Assembly (NCBI RefSeq): GCF_000189535.1
Contig: NC_015145.1
Location: 3,658,001-3,722,000 of the forward strand
Reading direction: 5' to 3'
Length of the DNA stretch: 64,000 nucleotides
Source: Pseudarthrobacter phenanthrenivorans Sphe3
GTDB lineage: Bacteria; Actinomycetota; Actinomycetes; Actinomycetales; Micrococcaceae
Part shown: piece by piece, positions 39,537 through 48,388 of the stretch
Position numbering within the stretch: the stretch's first letter is position 1
Layout: each line of letters begins with the position of its first letter
Made by a program: the position numbers and the translations under genes
The notes under the pieces: model-generated
Told to the model about the DNA's origin: nothing
Seen by the model: only the letters and a program-made list of their open reading frames with translations
The model's database searches: none

Positions 39537-39635
39537 GACCCGGAGGTCTTTGGTTTTTAGGAGTAAGGCAAAAGCCGTTGGGGTCTGATGGCTTTGAGTT
39601 CCGCCCCAAGTGGGTGCAGGCAGGCGCGGTTGGCG

Positions 39636-40712
39636 TCAGCTCTGGCTATGTGGCGCCGCTGTGGTGTCGCGGAGTATGAGGCGCGGTTCCAGCAGGGGGA
39701 TGTCTCCCTCCGCCTCCTCCTTGATCATGGCCAGGATGCGGCTCACAGCGATGTGGCCGATCGCTTCGAAGTCCAGCTTTACCGTTGTGAGTGCCGGCCG
39801 GAAGAAGGGTGCTTCCTTGACGTCGTCGAATCCCACAACGCTGACGTCGCCCGGTACGTTGCGTCCGGCGTCGTCCATGGCCTTGATTACTCCGAGGGCG
39901 AAGGGGTCGTTGGCGGCAAAGACCGCCGTGACGTCCTTCCTGGCGGCGAGTTCACGTCCCACGCGATATCCCTCCGCCGCCGACCAGTCGACCGTTGCGA
40001 GTGGCGTCGGAACGATGCGCCCAGCCGCCCCCAGTTCCTCCGCCCATCCCTGGACCCGGGCAGATGTTGCCATCCAACCGGGAGGGCCTTGAACATGCCA
40101 CACTGTTTCGTGCCCGAGGTCCAGCAAGTGGCGCACCACCATGCGGGCACCTCGCACCTCGTCAACGGAAACGCTCGTCGGGCTCGGGTGCGATCCTTGC
40201 TGGAAGGTCACCACCGGGACACCGATGTCGAGGTCCTCAAGGACCGTGATCGCATCCAACAGGGGCGCAAGCACGATCACGCCGTCAACCGTGTCCGAAT
40301 TGATGGATTCAAAGGCTGCCCGGATGTCCCGGCGCTCGAGACTGGCAAGGGTGACTAAACGCGTCGCATAGCCATGTTGCCGGGCTTCCTCGGAAATACC
40401 GTACAGGGCCACGGTTGGGCCCAGGACCGACAGTTCGAAGCTGACAACACCGATCGTCATGGTCCTGTTGCTGGCGAGCGCCGCGGCTGCGGGATTCCGG
40501 CGGTACCGGAGTTGCGCAATTGCGTGCTCAACGCGTTGCCGGATGTCCGGATCCACGTTGGTCGCTCCCCTGACAACCCGTGAGACCGTCTGCTGGGACA
40601 CCCCGGCGAGCCGGGCAACATCGGACATCCGGGGAGCCTTTGACCTGGAGGCCAACCGCTCCCCGCGCCCATTAGTGTTTCGCGCTTCTGAGGGTGCGGG
40701 AGTCGTGGACAC
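39636..40712 (-). CDS. LacI-family transcriptional regulator
   Basis: About 358 residues from GTG 40712 (VSTTPAPSE); the frame is open further, to 40826, inside the previous gene. The N-terminal HTH reads MSDVARLAGVSQQTVSRVV with hinge helix RRNPAAAALAS, preceded by about 30 poorly conserved residues. The C-terminal sugar-binding domain shows TIGVVSFELS, DGVIVLAP, TAVFAANDPFALGVIKA and VSVVGFDDVKEAPFF. It is the last gene of the ABC/oxidoreductase operon and is probably the protein that binds the 18-bp palindromes at 39.5 and 48.1-48.3 kb. Confidence 0.92.
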   Translation of the reverse strand: MSTTPAPSEARNTNGRGERLASRSKAPRMSDVARLAGVSQQTVSRVVRGATNVDPDIRQRVEHAIAQLRYRRNPAAAALASNRTMTIGVVSFELSVLGPTVALYGISEEARQHGYATRLVTLASLERRDIRAAFESINSDTVDGVIVLAPLLDAITVLEDLDIGVPVVTFQQGSHPSPTSVSVDEVRGARMVVRHLLDLGHETVWHVQGPPGWMATSARVQGWAEELGAAGRIVPTPLATVDWSAAEGYRVGRELAARKDVTAVFAANDPFALGVIKAMDDAGRNVPGDVSVVGFDDVKEAPFFRPALTTVKLDFEAIGHIAVSRILAMIKEEAEGDIPLLEPRLILRDTTAAPHSQS

Positions 40713-40777
40713 CACTCCATTATCCCCGGCTTCCCTTGAGGAGTTCCGGAATGCGCGGCCGGTCGGCGCGCCAGCTG

Positions 40778-41491
40778 TCACGGGCGTCTGTACCGCAGGA
40801 CCTCGGGATGCTGGTCGTACGGCCACTCCGCCCCCTCCACCATGTACTTGCGGGTCGTGTAGCTGCCGTCCATGGTTGAGGCCAGCGACGGAGGTCCGTC
40901 GAAGCCGATGACACCCCAGCCGACGCGGTTCTCGTTGCCGCCATACACGGGGTCGCCGTAAAAACCCTGGCGGGTGTTGAGCACCAGCAGTGGGAAGAAC
41001 TCCAGGAAGTCCTCGTTAACCGGTTGGTTTCCGGCGGGCGCGCCGCCAAGACCAACCTCGGAGTGCTCCAGTGAGAATGCGTTTGGCTTGGCCGTGCCCG
41101 ACAGCGTCTCGAGCACCGCGTCTTGCTCCTCTTCCGTAAGTTCGAGGAACTCCACGTCCGCACGCTCTTTCGCCAGCCGGTCCAACTCCAGGACGCCCTC
41201 GCGGTAAAACTCCCGGCGCTGCTTGATACGGTCCTGCCATGCGGCCTCATCGCGGCCTTCCATCCGGAGGAACCCGTTGCCGTCCGCAGCTGGGAAGATG
41301 AACTGCGTTCCCGCAAGCATACGGTCAATGAAGCGCACCACTTTGGCCTCGCGCGCACCGGGATGGTGATCGGTGGGGATAATCCGGGCCGACGCCGCTT
41401 CGATGGTATTCCACTCGTGCTCGGTGAAAAAGACCGGCCCGTCGACGTCCCGTGTTGAGATGGGCACCGTAGCCCATTCAGCCTGTCCCAT
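40778..41491 (-). CDS. Gluconate 2-dehydrogenase subunit 3 family protein
   Basis: 237 residues, no signal peptide seen. This family is the small partner of FAD-dependent GMC dehydrogenases; in some bacteria it acts as a Tat escort or assembly subunit. Family segments: FFTEHEWNTIEAASARIIPTDHHPGA near the N-terminus, FLEFFPLLVLNTRQGFYGDPVYGGN, and GWGVIGFDGPPS. It follows the GMC gene by 38 bp, so the two are expected to form one sugar-oxidising complex. Confidence 0.88.
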   Translation of the reverse strand: MGQAEWATVPISTRDVDGPVFFTEHEWNTIEAASARIIPTDHHPGAREAKVVRFIDRMLAGTQFIFPAADGNGFLRMEGRDEAAWQDRIKQRREFYREGVLELDRLAKERADVEFLELTEEEQDAVLETLSGTAKPNAFSLEHSEVGLGGAPAGNQPVNEDFLEFFPLLVLNTRQGFYGDPVYGGNENRVGWGVIGFDGPPSLASTMDGSYTTRKYMVEGAEWPYDQHPEVLRYRRP

Positions 41492-41529
41492 ATGACATCT
41501 GTCCTTTCGTGTCCTGTATGAAGTGCGAA

Positions 41530-43182
41530 TCAGTTTTCGGACCAGCCATGGCGGTCCACCTGGAGGATGCGGTCAGAGCACCGCCAGGCGTTCGCCATGA
41601 TCGTCAGGGCCGGGTTGATGCCTGTCGCCGTCGGGAAGAAACTCGCGTCAAAGACGTAGAGGTTTGGTACCTCGTGCGAGCGGCACCAGCGGTCCACGAC
41701 GGACGTCGCCGCATCATTGCCCATACGGGCGGTGCCCAGTTCATGTGAAGTATTGCCCGTGATTCGTTCCATGTTGACCGGAATGACCTTCTTGGCCCCC
41801 GCGGCCTCGAGGATTTCCCCGTTCTTGGCGACCTGCCAGCGTTCCTGGGCAAAGTCATTGGAGTGAGGCGTGTGGGTAATACGGGCTACCGGCAGACCCC
41901 ATGCGTCCTTTACGTTGGGGTCAAGGTCCACCCGGTTGTCCTCTACTGGCAGGTCGTGCAGGAGGACTCCGATTTTCATGCTGTGGTTGAAAAACTCGCG
42001 GTCAGCGTCCTTGGCCGACTGACCCCAGGTAGGCCGGCCTGGGAAGCTCCAGTTCACCGGGTGGCCGATCATTGACGGGAAAATCAGTGAACCGAGGATG
42101 TGGCCCCGGCTCTCGTCCGTCTCGTAGAAGTCGAATGAACACAGGCTCATGTAGTGGCCCGCCCACCCGTAAAGCGGGTCGCTGACCTCACGGTCGAACA
42201 GGCCGACCGAGAATGAGTACTGATGGAAGGTGGCGTTCTTTCCCACCATGCCGTTGCCGTTGCCGAGTCCGTCAGGGAAGAGCCCTGACTTCGACATGAG
42301 GAGCAGGCGTGGGGTTTCGATGCCGCCGCCACAGACGATCACGGCTTTCGCGTGCTGGACGAACTCGTCGCCGTCCTCGTCCTGGTAGCGGACACCGGTG
42401 GCTCGGCCGTCCTTGCCGACAAGGATCTCGCTGACATAGGAGTCGGAGCGGAGGTCGTAGCGCCCGGTGGCAACCGCGTCAGGAATGAAGCTGATCAGCG
42501 TGGATGACTTGCCGTTCCCCGGATCCGGGTACTGCTGCCAGAAGCCGTTCTCACTGAATGGCTGACGTCCCCGGTAGGGTTCGGTGACCATGCCCTGCGG
42601 CATGGGGAACGTGCTGTGCCCGAGCTTTGACATCGCGGTGGAGAAGGTCCGCCCAATCTGGCTCAGCGGTGACGGCTTGGTGGGGTAGCCGCGGCTGCGC
42701 CATGCTTCCCACTTGTTAGCCCCGGCAAGACCCGAGGTGCCGAATTCCCACTCAACGCGTGTGTAGTACGGTTCCAGTTCGTCATAGGAGATGGGCCAGT
42801 CGACCAGGCTCGCGCCCGGAACATCGCCGTGCAGGCTGCGCAGCTTGAAATCGCTCTCCGCCATGCGCGGAACCATGCCGCCCCAGTGAGTGGTGCCGCC
42901 GCCGACGACCTGCGGCGTGGCGGAAAAGTTGGTGATTTCCGCTTCAACCTTGTCGTTTGGGCGGTAGGTCCGCGGTTTGATCTTCGGATCCTGCCAGATG
43001 AAGTTCCGGTTGAGGAACTTGAGCTCATCCCCTGAGGCGTGCTCGGGCTTGAGCCAGGGCCCACGCTCGAGGCCTACCACCTTCAGGCCGGCCTCCGACA
43101 GCACCTTTGCCGCGGTTGCCCCGCCGGCGCCTGCACCGACGATGACCACATCTACCGGCTCAGGCTGCTTCTTCCTGGTCAT
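41530..43182 (-). CDS. GMC-family FAD-dependent oxidoreductase
   Basis: 550 residues. The FAD-binding dinucleotide fold is DVVIVGAGAGGATAAKVLSEAG with the ELERG-like VVGLERG. Family motifs include GGGTTHWGGM, AVIVCGGGIETPRLLL, and near the C-terminus HELGTARMG and the active-site region INPALTIMANAWR. It resembles the large subunit of gluconate, 2-keto-gluconate or fructose dehydrogenases and pyranose 3-oxidising enzymes. There is no Tat signal. With the subunit-3 protein and an aldo/keto reductase it points to oxidation of an imported sugar or glycoside. Electron acceptor is unknown; no cytochrome gene is adjacent. Confidence 0.92.
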   Translation of the reverse strand: MTRKKQPEPVDVVIVGAGAGGATAAKVLSEAGLKVVGLERGPWLKPEHASGDELKFLNRNFIWQDPKIKPRTYRPNDKVEAEITNFSATPQVVGGGTTHWGGMVPRMAESDFKLRSLHGDVPGASLVDWPISYDELEPYYTRVEWEFGTSGLAGANKWEAWRSRGYPTKPSPLSQIGRTFSTAMSKLGHSTFPMPQGMVTEPYRGRQPFSENGFWQQYPDPGNGKSSTLISFIPDAVATGRYDLRSDSYVSEILVGKDGRATGVRYQDEDGDEFVQHAKAVIVCGGGIETPRLLLMSKSGLFPDGLGNGNGMVGKNATFHQYSFSVGLFDREVSDPLYGWAGHYMSLCSFDFYETDESRGHILGSLIFPSMIGHPVNWSFPGRPTWGQSAKDADREFFNHSMKIGVLLHDLPVEDNRVDLDPNVKDAWGLPVARITHTPHSNDFAQERWQVAKNGEILEAAGAKKVIPVNMERITGNTSHELGTARMGNDAATSVVDRWCRSHEVPNLYVFDASFFPTATGINPALTIMANAWRCSDRILQVDRHGWSEN

Positions 43183-43224
43183 TGCTTCATTTCCTTTCGT
43201 AAATTCCTGCTACCCGCCCGGCAG

Positions 43225-44175
43225 TCAGACCGTCACGGCTTCGATGCCGTTCCGGCCTTCGCGTGCAAGGGGCAGGAGCTGGTCCCAGAGTTCCTGGGGG
43301 ATGTCGTGGTTGAGCAGGCGGAGGGTCTCCTCGACCCGGCTCGGCTGGGACATTCCGACGATGGTGGATGCCACGCGCTCATCACGCACCGAGAATTGCA
43401 GGGCAGCTGCGGCGAGCGGGACGCCATGCTGCCTGCACAGTTCTTCCATGCGCAGGACCCTGTCGAGCGTCGCCTGGTCCACCGGTGCGTAGCAGTACCG
43501 CGGGACGGCCCTCGGTCCCTTGACGAGCATTCCGCCGCCGAACGGGGCGGCGTTGACGAAGGCGACTCCACGGCGGGCCGCATCCTCCAGGAGCGGCTCG
43601 GCGGTCTGTTCAACCAGGGTGTAGCGGTTGTGGCTGATGACGGCGTCGAATGCGTCCGTCGCCAGGTACTGCAGCTCCAGGTCGATCGGTCCCCCGGCTA
43701 CGCCCAGATACTGGATAACACCCTGGTCCCGCAGATCGATGAGGGCTTCCAGCGGCCCTCCCTTGGCCACCCCCTCCTCAAAGGAGATCTTCTCGGGGTC
43801 GTGCAGGTAGACGAGCTGGAGTTTGTCCAGGCCGAGGCGCTCAAGGCTCTCCTCGACGGACCGGCGGACGCGGTCGCCGGAGAAGTCGGCGCTTCCGGGA
43901 AGCGGGTCGACCTTCGTGGCGACGACGTATCCATCGGGGGTGCCGCCGCGCTCGGCGATGGCACGGCCAATCCGCTCTTCACTTGCACCCCCGCCGTACT
44001 CATTCGACGTATCAATGAAGGTAAAGGGCCCGTCGAAGACGCGGTGGATAGTGGCGACGGCGGTGTCTTCATCGACCTCGTAACCGTATTGGGCGGGAAA
44101 GCTGCCGAGCGCACTGGTGCCGACACAGATATCGGAGACGGACAGGCCGGTGCGGCCGAAGGGGCGAATGGACAT
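43225..44175 (-). CDS. Aldo/keto reductase
   Basis: 316 residues, NADP-dependent TIM barrel. Catalytic residues are visible: D and Y in FIDTSNEYG, K in VVATKVD, H in LVYLHDPE. C-terminal cofactor part TIVGMSQPSRVEETLRLL. Similar to L-fucose/galactose dehydrogenase-like and pyridoxal-type branches. Start is ATG 44175 with AGGA upstream; the longer frame overlaps the permease gene. Part of the sugar operon. Confidence 0.9.
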   Translation of the reverse strand: MSIRPFGRTGLSVSDICVGTSALGSFPAQYGYEVDEDTAVATIHRVFDGPFTFIDTSNEYGGGASEERIGRAIAERGGTPDGYVVATKVDPLPGSADFSGDRVRRSVEESLERLGLDKLQLVYLHDPEKISFEEGVAKGGPLEALIDLRDQGVIQYLGVAGGPIDLELQYLATDAFDAVISHNRYTLVEQTAEPLLEDAARRGVAFVNAAPFGGGMLVKGPRAVPRYCYAPVDQATLDRVLRMEELCRQHGVPLAAAALQFSVRDERVASTIVGMSQPSRVEETLRLLNHDIPQELWDQLLPLAREGRNGIEAVTV

Positions 44176-44221
44176 GGTTCCTGCTTTCTGGAGCTGAATG
44201 GGAAAGACGATGGGTCGGCGG

Positions 44222-45298
44222 TCAGGCGGCGCGGGTGCGCGGGAAATGTTTCGAGAAGAATCCGGAGATCCTCTGGACGCCTCCTGCGCTGGAGAGGAAA
44301 ACGGCGAGGATGATGACTGCGCCCTTGATGACAAGCTGCGGCTCGGAGGAGATCCCCACGAGGTTCATGATGTTGATGATGGTGGTAAGGATGAACACCC
44401 CGATCACCGCGTTCAGGGGGTCACCCTTTCCGCCCATGAGGGAGGCGCCGCCGACGACGACGGCCGCGATGGCGTCGAGCTCGTAACCTACGCCGATGAG
44501 CGAGCTTCCCTGCCGCAGCTGGGAGGCGGCGATGAGGCCTGCAAGCCCGGCGAGCACGCCCGAGATGGTGTAGGTGATGATCAGGTTCCTCGCGACCGGC
44601 AGGCCCGAAAGCCTTGAGGCTTCAGGGTTGCCGCCAATCGCATAGAGTGAGCGGCCGAACGTCGTGTATTTGGCCACCAGGGCCGCGATTACGGCCACAA
44701 TGATGAAGATCAGGACGGGGTTGCGGATGCCGAGGAAGCTGCCGCGGGAGAAGGTCTCAATGATCCACTGGTCCTTGATCTCGATCAGGCTTGTTGACTG
44801 GATGATGTAGCTGAAGCCCTTGACGGCGCTCATCATGGCGAGCGTCGCTATGAACGGGGGAATGTTCAGCCAAACGACCAGGATGCCGTTGATCAGTCCA
44901 GCCGCAGCACAGCAGGCAAGCACGAAAACGACGGAGGCGCCGGCGGGCATCCCGGCCTGCAAGGTCAGTGCCGTAATAACCGTGGACATGGCGAGGATCG
45001 AGCCTACGGAGAGGTCAATTCCGCCCGTCAGGATGACAAAGTATTGGCCGATCGCCAACACGACGACGATCGAGGCGGCCGTGATCACGTTCTCGGCATT
45101 GCGGAACGTCAGGAAGTCGTCGGAGACGTAATAGCCCACTGCGATGATCGCGAGAAGCACGAGGATAAGGTAGCTCTTTGGCAGGGCACGGAGGGCGCTG
45201 CCCCCCAGTCGGGAGCGGATACTGGCTGATGGCGATGGGGAGGGGGAGGGAGAGGGGGCGCCACTCGTTGGCGGCGGGGACGACAAGGTCCGGGACAT
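44222..45298 (-). CDS. Ribose-type ABC importer permease (RbsC/CUT2)
   Basis: 358 residues with eight to ten hydrophobic segments. Family marks: ILTGGIDLSVGSILAMS, AGLINGILVVWLNIPPFIATL, and GVGYELDAIAAVVVGGASLMGG. Start ATG 45298 follows AGGAG by 7 nt. A Ser/Pro-rich N-terminal tail precedes the first membrane segment. Works with the RbsA- and RbsB-type genes just upstream. Confidence 0.92.
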   Translation of the reverse strand: MSRTLSSPPPTSGAPSPSPSPSPSASIRSRLGGSALRALPKSYLILVLLAIIAVGYYVSDDFLTFRNAENVITAASIVVVLAIGQYFVILTGGIDLSVGSILAMSTVITALTLQAGMPAGASVVFVLACCAAAGLINGILVVWLNIPPFIATLAMMSAVKGFSYIIQSTSLIEIKDQWIIETFSRGSFLGIRNPVLIFIIVAVIAALVAKYTTFGRSLYAIGGNPEASRLSGLPVARNLIITYTISGVLAGLAGLIAASQLRQGSSLIGVGYELDAIAAVVVGGASLMGGKGDPLNAVIGVFILTTIINIMNLVGISSEPQLVIKGAVIILAVFLSSAGGVQRISGFFSKHFPRTRAA

Positions 45299-45335
45299 GG
45301 TTGTACTCCTGAATAGAAACTGATTAAGGGGGCCG

Positions 45336-46919
45336 TCAGGCGAAGCGCTCGAGGATGGCGTTGCCGGAGGGGTCGATGTCGTCATGGTCGAGTTCGGCGA
45401 CGACTTTGCCGCGGGCCATCACGAGGACGCGATCGCACATCATCGCCTCGGTGATCTCCGAGCTCGCCACCACGACGGTTCCTCCGGCCTGCGCGAACTC
45501 ACGGATGAGCTCGTACATGTCTTCCTTCGCCCCGACGTCCACGCCGCGGGTTGGTTCATCGCATACGAGGATGCGTGACTGGCGGACAAGCCAGCGGGCC
45601 AGGATGGCCTTCTGCTGGGTTCCCCCGCTCAGCGTCTTGAGTGGCTGGTGTACTCCGGATACCTTCATGCCGAGCCGGGCCACCATGTCCCCGGCCACAG
45701 TGCGTTCCCGCCGGGACTGGATCACGCTGAGCCGGCTGAATTGCGGCAGGCTGGCCAGCGTGATGTTGCCTGCGACCCCCATGTCCGGGATGAATCCTGC
45801 TGCCTTCCGGTCCTGTGGCAGCAAGCCGATCCCCCGACGGATCGCGTCGCGGGGGGCGCGGAAGTCCACTGTTTTCCCGTCGACGCGGATCTCGCCGGAC
45901 GTCCGCCTCCGCGCACCGGCGATGAGGCCGGCCAGTTCTGACTGGCCACTGCCGATCAGCCCCGAGATGCCGAGCACCTCACCTTCACGCAGCTCGAACG
46001 TCACGTTTTCCACGTACCCCTGCTCGGAGAGGTCGCGGGCAGAGAGGATGACGCTCTCCCGGGGACCGGACCCAAGGCTGGGCGAGCGTTCCCCGCGGAG
46101 GGCCGCATCGGCGATGGACCCTTCGAGGCTTTTCCCGACCATTGCCGTGACGACGTCGGCGGGCTTGGAGTCTGCCGTTTTCAGGTCCGCCGCGTTCACG
46201 CCATCGCGCAACACGGTAACGGCGTCGCAGAGCGAAAACAGTTCGTCCATGCGGTGCGAAATGTACAGCAGTGTCACGCCCTGCTCCGACAGGGAGCGGA
46301 GGACGGTGAACAGTCGCTCGACATCGGGCAGGGGCAACGTGGAGGTGGGTTCGTCCAGGAGCAGGACCCGGGCGTCCTTGTGCAGGGCCTTGGCCAGCTC
46401 CACAGCTTGTTGCTCCGCTGTGGAGTAACTGCCGACCGGGCGGCGGACATCGAGATGGAAGCCCACGCGGTCCAGAGCGGTCCGGGCTTCGGCCTGCATA
46501 CGCTGCCAGTCAACGGAGGCCCCTGCCCGTCGGGGCAACTGGCCGAGGAAGATGTTCTCTGCCACCGAGAGGGACGGCACGAGCGAGAGTTCCTGGTAGA
46601 TGGTGTGGATCCCGGCGCGCTGGGCGTCCATGGGGTCACGGAAACGCTGCAGCTCACCGCCAAGGCGTATGGTGCCGTTATCCGGGGACTCGGCTCCGGA
46701 GAGGATTTTTACCAGCGTCGACTTGCCTGCGCCGTTCTGTCCAGCGAGGGCATGGATGGATCCACGGGCGACGCTGAAGCTGACTCCCTTCAGCGCCTGC
46801 ACGCCAGGATAGGACTTGGTGACGCCGTCGAGCCGCAACTCCGAAGCGCCGTCGTGGGTGTCTCGTGCCGTCTCCGCCGCTGCGGTGGAAGGCGAGACCG
46901 GGTTATGGGCGAGCATCAT
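45336..46919 (-). CDS. Ribose-type ABC importer ATPase (RbsA, two ABC domains)
   Basis: 527 residues with two ABC domains. First: Walker A GQNGAGKST, signature-like YSTAEQQ, Walker B VLLLDEPTSTL. Second: degenerate Walker A region GLIGSGQSE, signature LSGGTQQ, Walker B ILVCDEPTRGVD. This asymmetry is normal for CUT2 importers. Starts at an ATG 61 bp after the binding-protein stop. Confidence 0.93.
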   Translation of the reverse strand: MMLAHNPVSPSTAAAETARDTHDGASELRLDGVTKSYPGVQALKGVSFSVARGSIHALAGQNGAGKSTLVKILSGAESPDNGTIRLGGELQRFRDPMDAQRAGIHTIYQELSLVPSLSVAENIFLGQLPRRAGASVDWQRMQAEARTALDRVGFHLDVRRPVGSYSTAEQQAVELAKALHKDARVLLLDEPTSTLPLPDVERLFTVLRSLSEQGVTLLYISHRMDELFSLCDAVTVLRDGVNAADLKTADSKPADVVTAMVGKSLEGSIADAALRGERSPSLGSGPRESVILSARDLSEQGYVENVTFELREGEVLGISGLIGSGQSELAGLIAGARRRTSGEIRVDGKTVDFRAPRDAIRRGIGLLPQDRKAAGFIPDMGVAGNITLASLPQFSRLSVIQSRRERTVAGDMVARLGMKVSGVHQPLKTLSGGTQQKAILARWLVRQSRILVCDEPTRGVDVGAKEDMYELIREFAQAGGTVVVASSEITEAMMCDRVLVMARGKVVAELDHDDIDPSGNAILERFA

Positions 46920-46979
46920 GCTCCTTATATAGGGCTTCTGGGTGGATCGACGGCCTCGGGGCAGCGCCGGCCAGGGAGC

Positions 46980-48071
46980 TCAGTCTTTTGCGCGGACGTA
47001 GGTGTCCGTGGGGACGTAGTAGTCAGGCGCTTCGGCAGGCGTGATCACCGTAGTGTCGATGTAGTTGGTCTTGTCCGCGCACTGGGACTGGTCGCCGTTG
47101 AAGGCGGCAAGTGCCATCCGCACTGCGGCGGCTCCCTGGTCCCACGGCTGGTTGGACGCATCAGCCTGCAGCGGCCCCTTCGGGTCGTCAACCATTTCCT
47201 TGATGGCCCCCATGCCGCCGTCGTAGCTGGCCATGAGGATCCCGTCGCCCCAGAGACCGGCCTGCTGCAGGCCCTGGACAATGCCGCCGTGCATGACGTC
47301 GCTCATGCTGTAGATGACCTTGAGGTCCGGGTTGGCGGTGGCCACGTCCCGGATCGGGGCGAGAGCCTTATCGGGCTTCCATTCCCCGTACTTCGTGTCG
47401 AGCTTTACGGTGGTGACCCCGGGGTGCTTGTCCATGACGCGGTTCCATCCGGTCATGAAGCCGTTAAACCGGAGATCGCTCAGCACATCTCCCGGGAAGC
47501 CGCCAATGCCGACGATCTTGATCTGGCCCTGGTCACCGTACTTCTCCAGCGCCTTCTGAGCCAGGGATTCACCCGCAAGTGAGCCGGTGTGCTCCTGGTC
47601 CTCGGCAACGTAGCAGAACATGTCCGGGACCAGGGACTTGTCCAGGCTTGAGTTGACGGTAACGACGGGTATGCCGGCATCCTTCAGGGCCTGGACCGAC
47701 GGTCCGAGGCCCAGCGGGTCGTTAGGGTTCATTACCACTACGTCCACGCCCTTGGTGATGAGGGTCTGCACGTCGGCGTTCTGCCGGACGGTATCACCGT
47801 TTGCGTCAAGCAGCTCGATCCGTGCCCCGACCTTTCCGGCCTCGGCCTGGCCGCCCTCAACGAGGGTTTTCCACCAGTCGCTGCCACTGATGCCGCGCTG
47901 GCTCCAGCCGATGACAAGCCCCTTGCCGCTTGCCTTCTCCTCCGCATTGTCCGCGACGGCGCCACCCTTGCATCCGGACAGCCCAAGCATTGCGACTGTC
48001 AGGACAGAAGCGCACAGAGCCGCCTTGCCAAATCTTTTGTTACGACGAATTCCAGTTGCAGTTCTCTGCAT
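46980..48071 (-). CDS. Ribose-type ABC importer binding lipoprotein
   Basis: 363 residues. Basic n-region, hydrophobic core and lipobox LSGC near residue 34 show a lipoprotein. The peripheral-binding-protein 4 fold is evident: GLVIGWSQRGISGSDWW, DVVVMNPNDPLGL, GIPVVTVNSSLD. Start ATG 48071 is 8 nt after GGGAG; the GTG at 48080 overlaps that site. First gene of the operon, with a promoter and LacI-type operators upstream. Ligand is probably a monosaccharide or cyclitol. Confidence 0.92.
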   Translation of the reverse strand: MQRTATGIRRNKRFGKAALCASVLTVAMLGLSGCKGGAVADNAEEKASGKGLVIGWSQRGISGSDWWKTLVEGGQAEAGKVGARIELLDANGDTVRQNADVQTLITKGVDVVVMNPNDPLGLGPSVQALKDAGIPVVTVNSSLDKSLVPDMFCYVAEDQEHTGSLAGESLAQKALEKYGDQGQIKIVGIGGFPGDVLSDLRFNGFMTGWNRVMDKHPGVTTVKLDTKYGEWKPDKALAPIRDVATANPDLKVIYSMSDVMHGGIVQGLQQAGLWGDGILMASYDGGMGAIKEMVDDPKGPLQADASNQPWDQGAAAVRMALAAFNGDQSQCADKTNYIDTTVITPAEAPDYYVPTDTYVRAKD

Positions 48072-48118
48072 GAACAACACTCCCTTGTGTTCGTGATCAC
48101 CCCACCTTTGGGGCTGTG

Positions 48119-48154
48119 TGAGCTAACTTACATGGTGAGTTAGCGCACTATCAA
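48119..48154 (-). promoter_or_regulatory. Promoter and operator of the sugar-oxidation operon
   Basis: Minus strand: -35 TTGATA (48149-48154), 18-nt spacer, -10 TAAGTT (48125-48130). The spacer contains an operator-like 18-mer (48136-48153) matching 14 of 18 bases of the palindrome at 39490, and a further half-site-like TGAGCTAACTTA spans 48119-48130. Repressor binding here would cover the promoter. Confidence 0.6.
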
Positions 48155-48388
48155 GAGGTTTTGAAAGTTTCCTTGAAGTTGCGAATCATGCTGAAAGTTC
48201 GGCCACCGAATGGCGAAAACAAAGGGAAGTAAGAAAGGTGGCCTGCTATGGCAAATCAGTAAGGGTACTGATTTATCGCTAACTCAAAGCATTTTTGAGC
48301 GGGAGCGGATGCCTCTTGCGGCTGGCTGTGCTTCGGGCAGCCGGCCCCCTTCGTCCTCCACGCGGAAGCGCGGAACTGGACCTAAGGG
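48155..48388. other. Upstream region of the sugar operon, with an extra operator
   Basis: No supported gene. A distal operator copy at 48269-48286 matches 16 of 18 bases (TGATTTATCGCTAACTCA), about 120 bp from the promoter-proximal one, a spacing that would permit looping. A short plus-strand frame (48210-48422) is judged non-coding. Confidence 0.5.
48269..48286. promoter_or_regulatory. Distal LacI-type operator copy
   Basis: TGATTTATCGCTAACTCA, two mismatches from the perfect palindrome at 39490-39507. Confidence 0.6.

Noticed and set aside
40713..40826. Longer N-terminus of the LacI regulator
   Set aside because: Would overlap the preceding gene by 49 bp and adds non-conserved residues; GTG 40712 is preferred.
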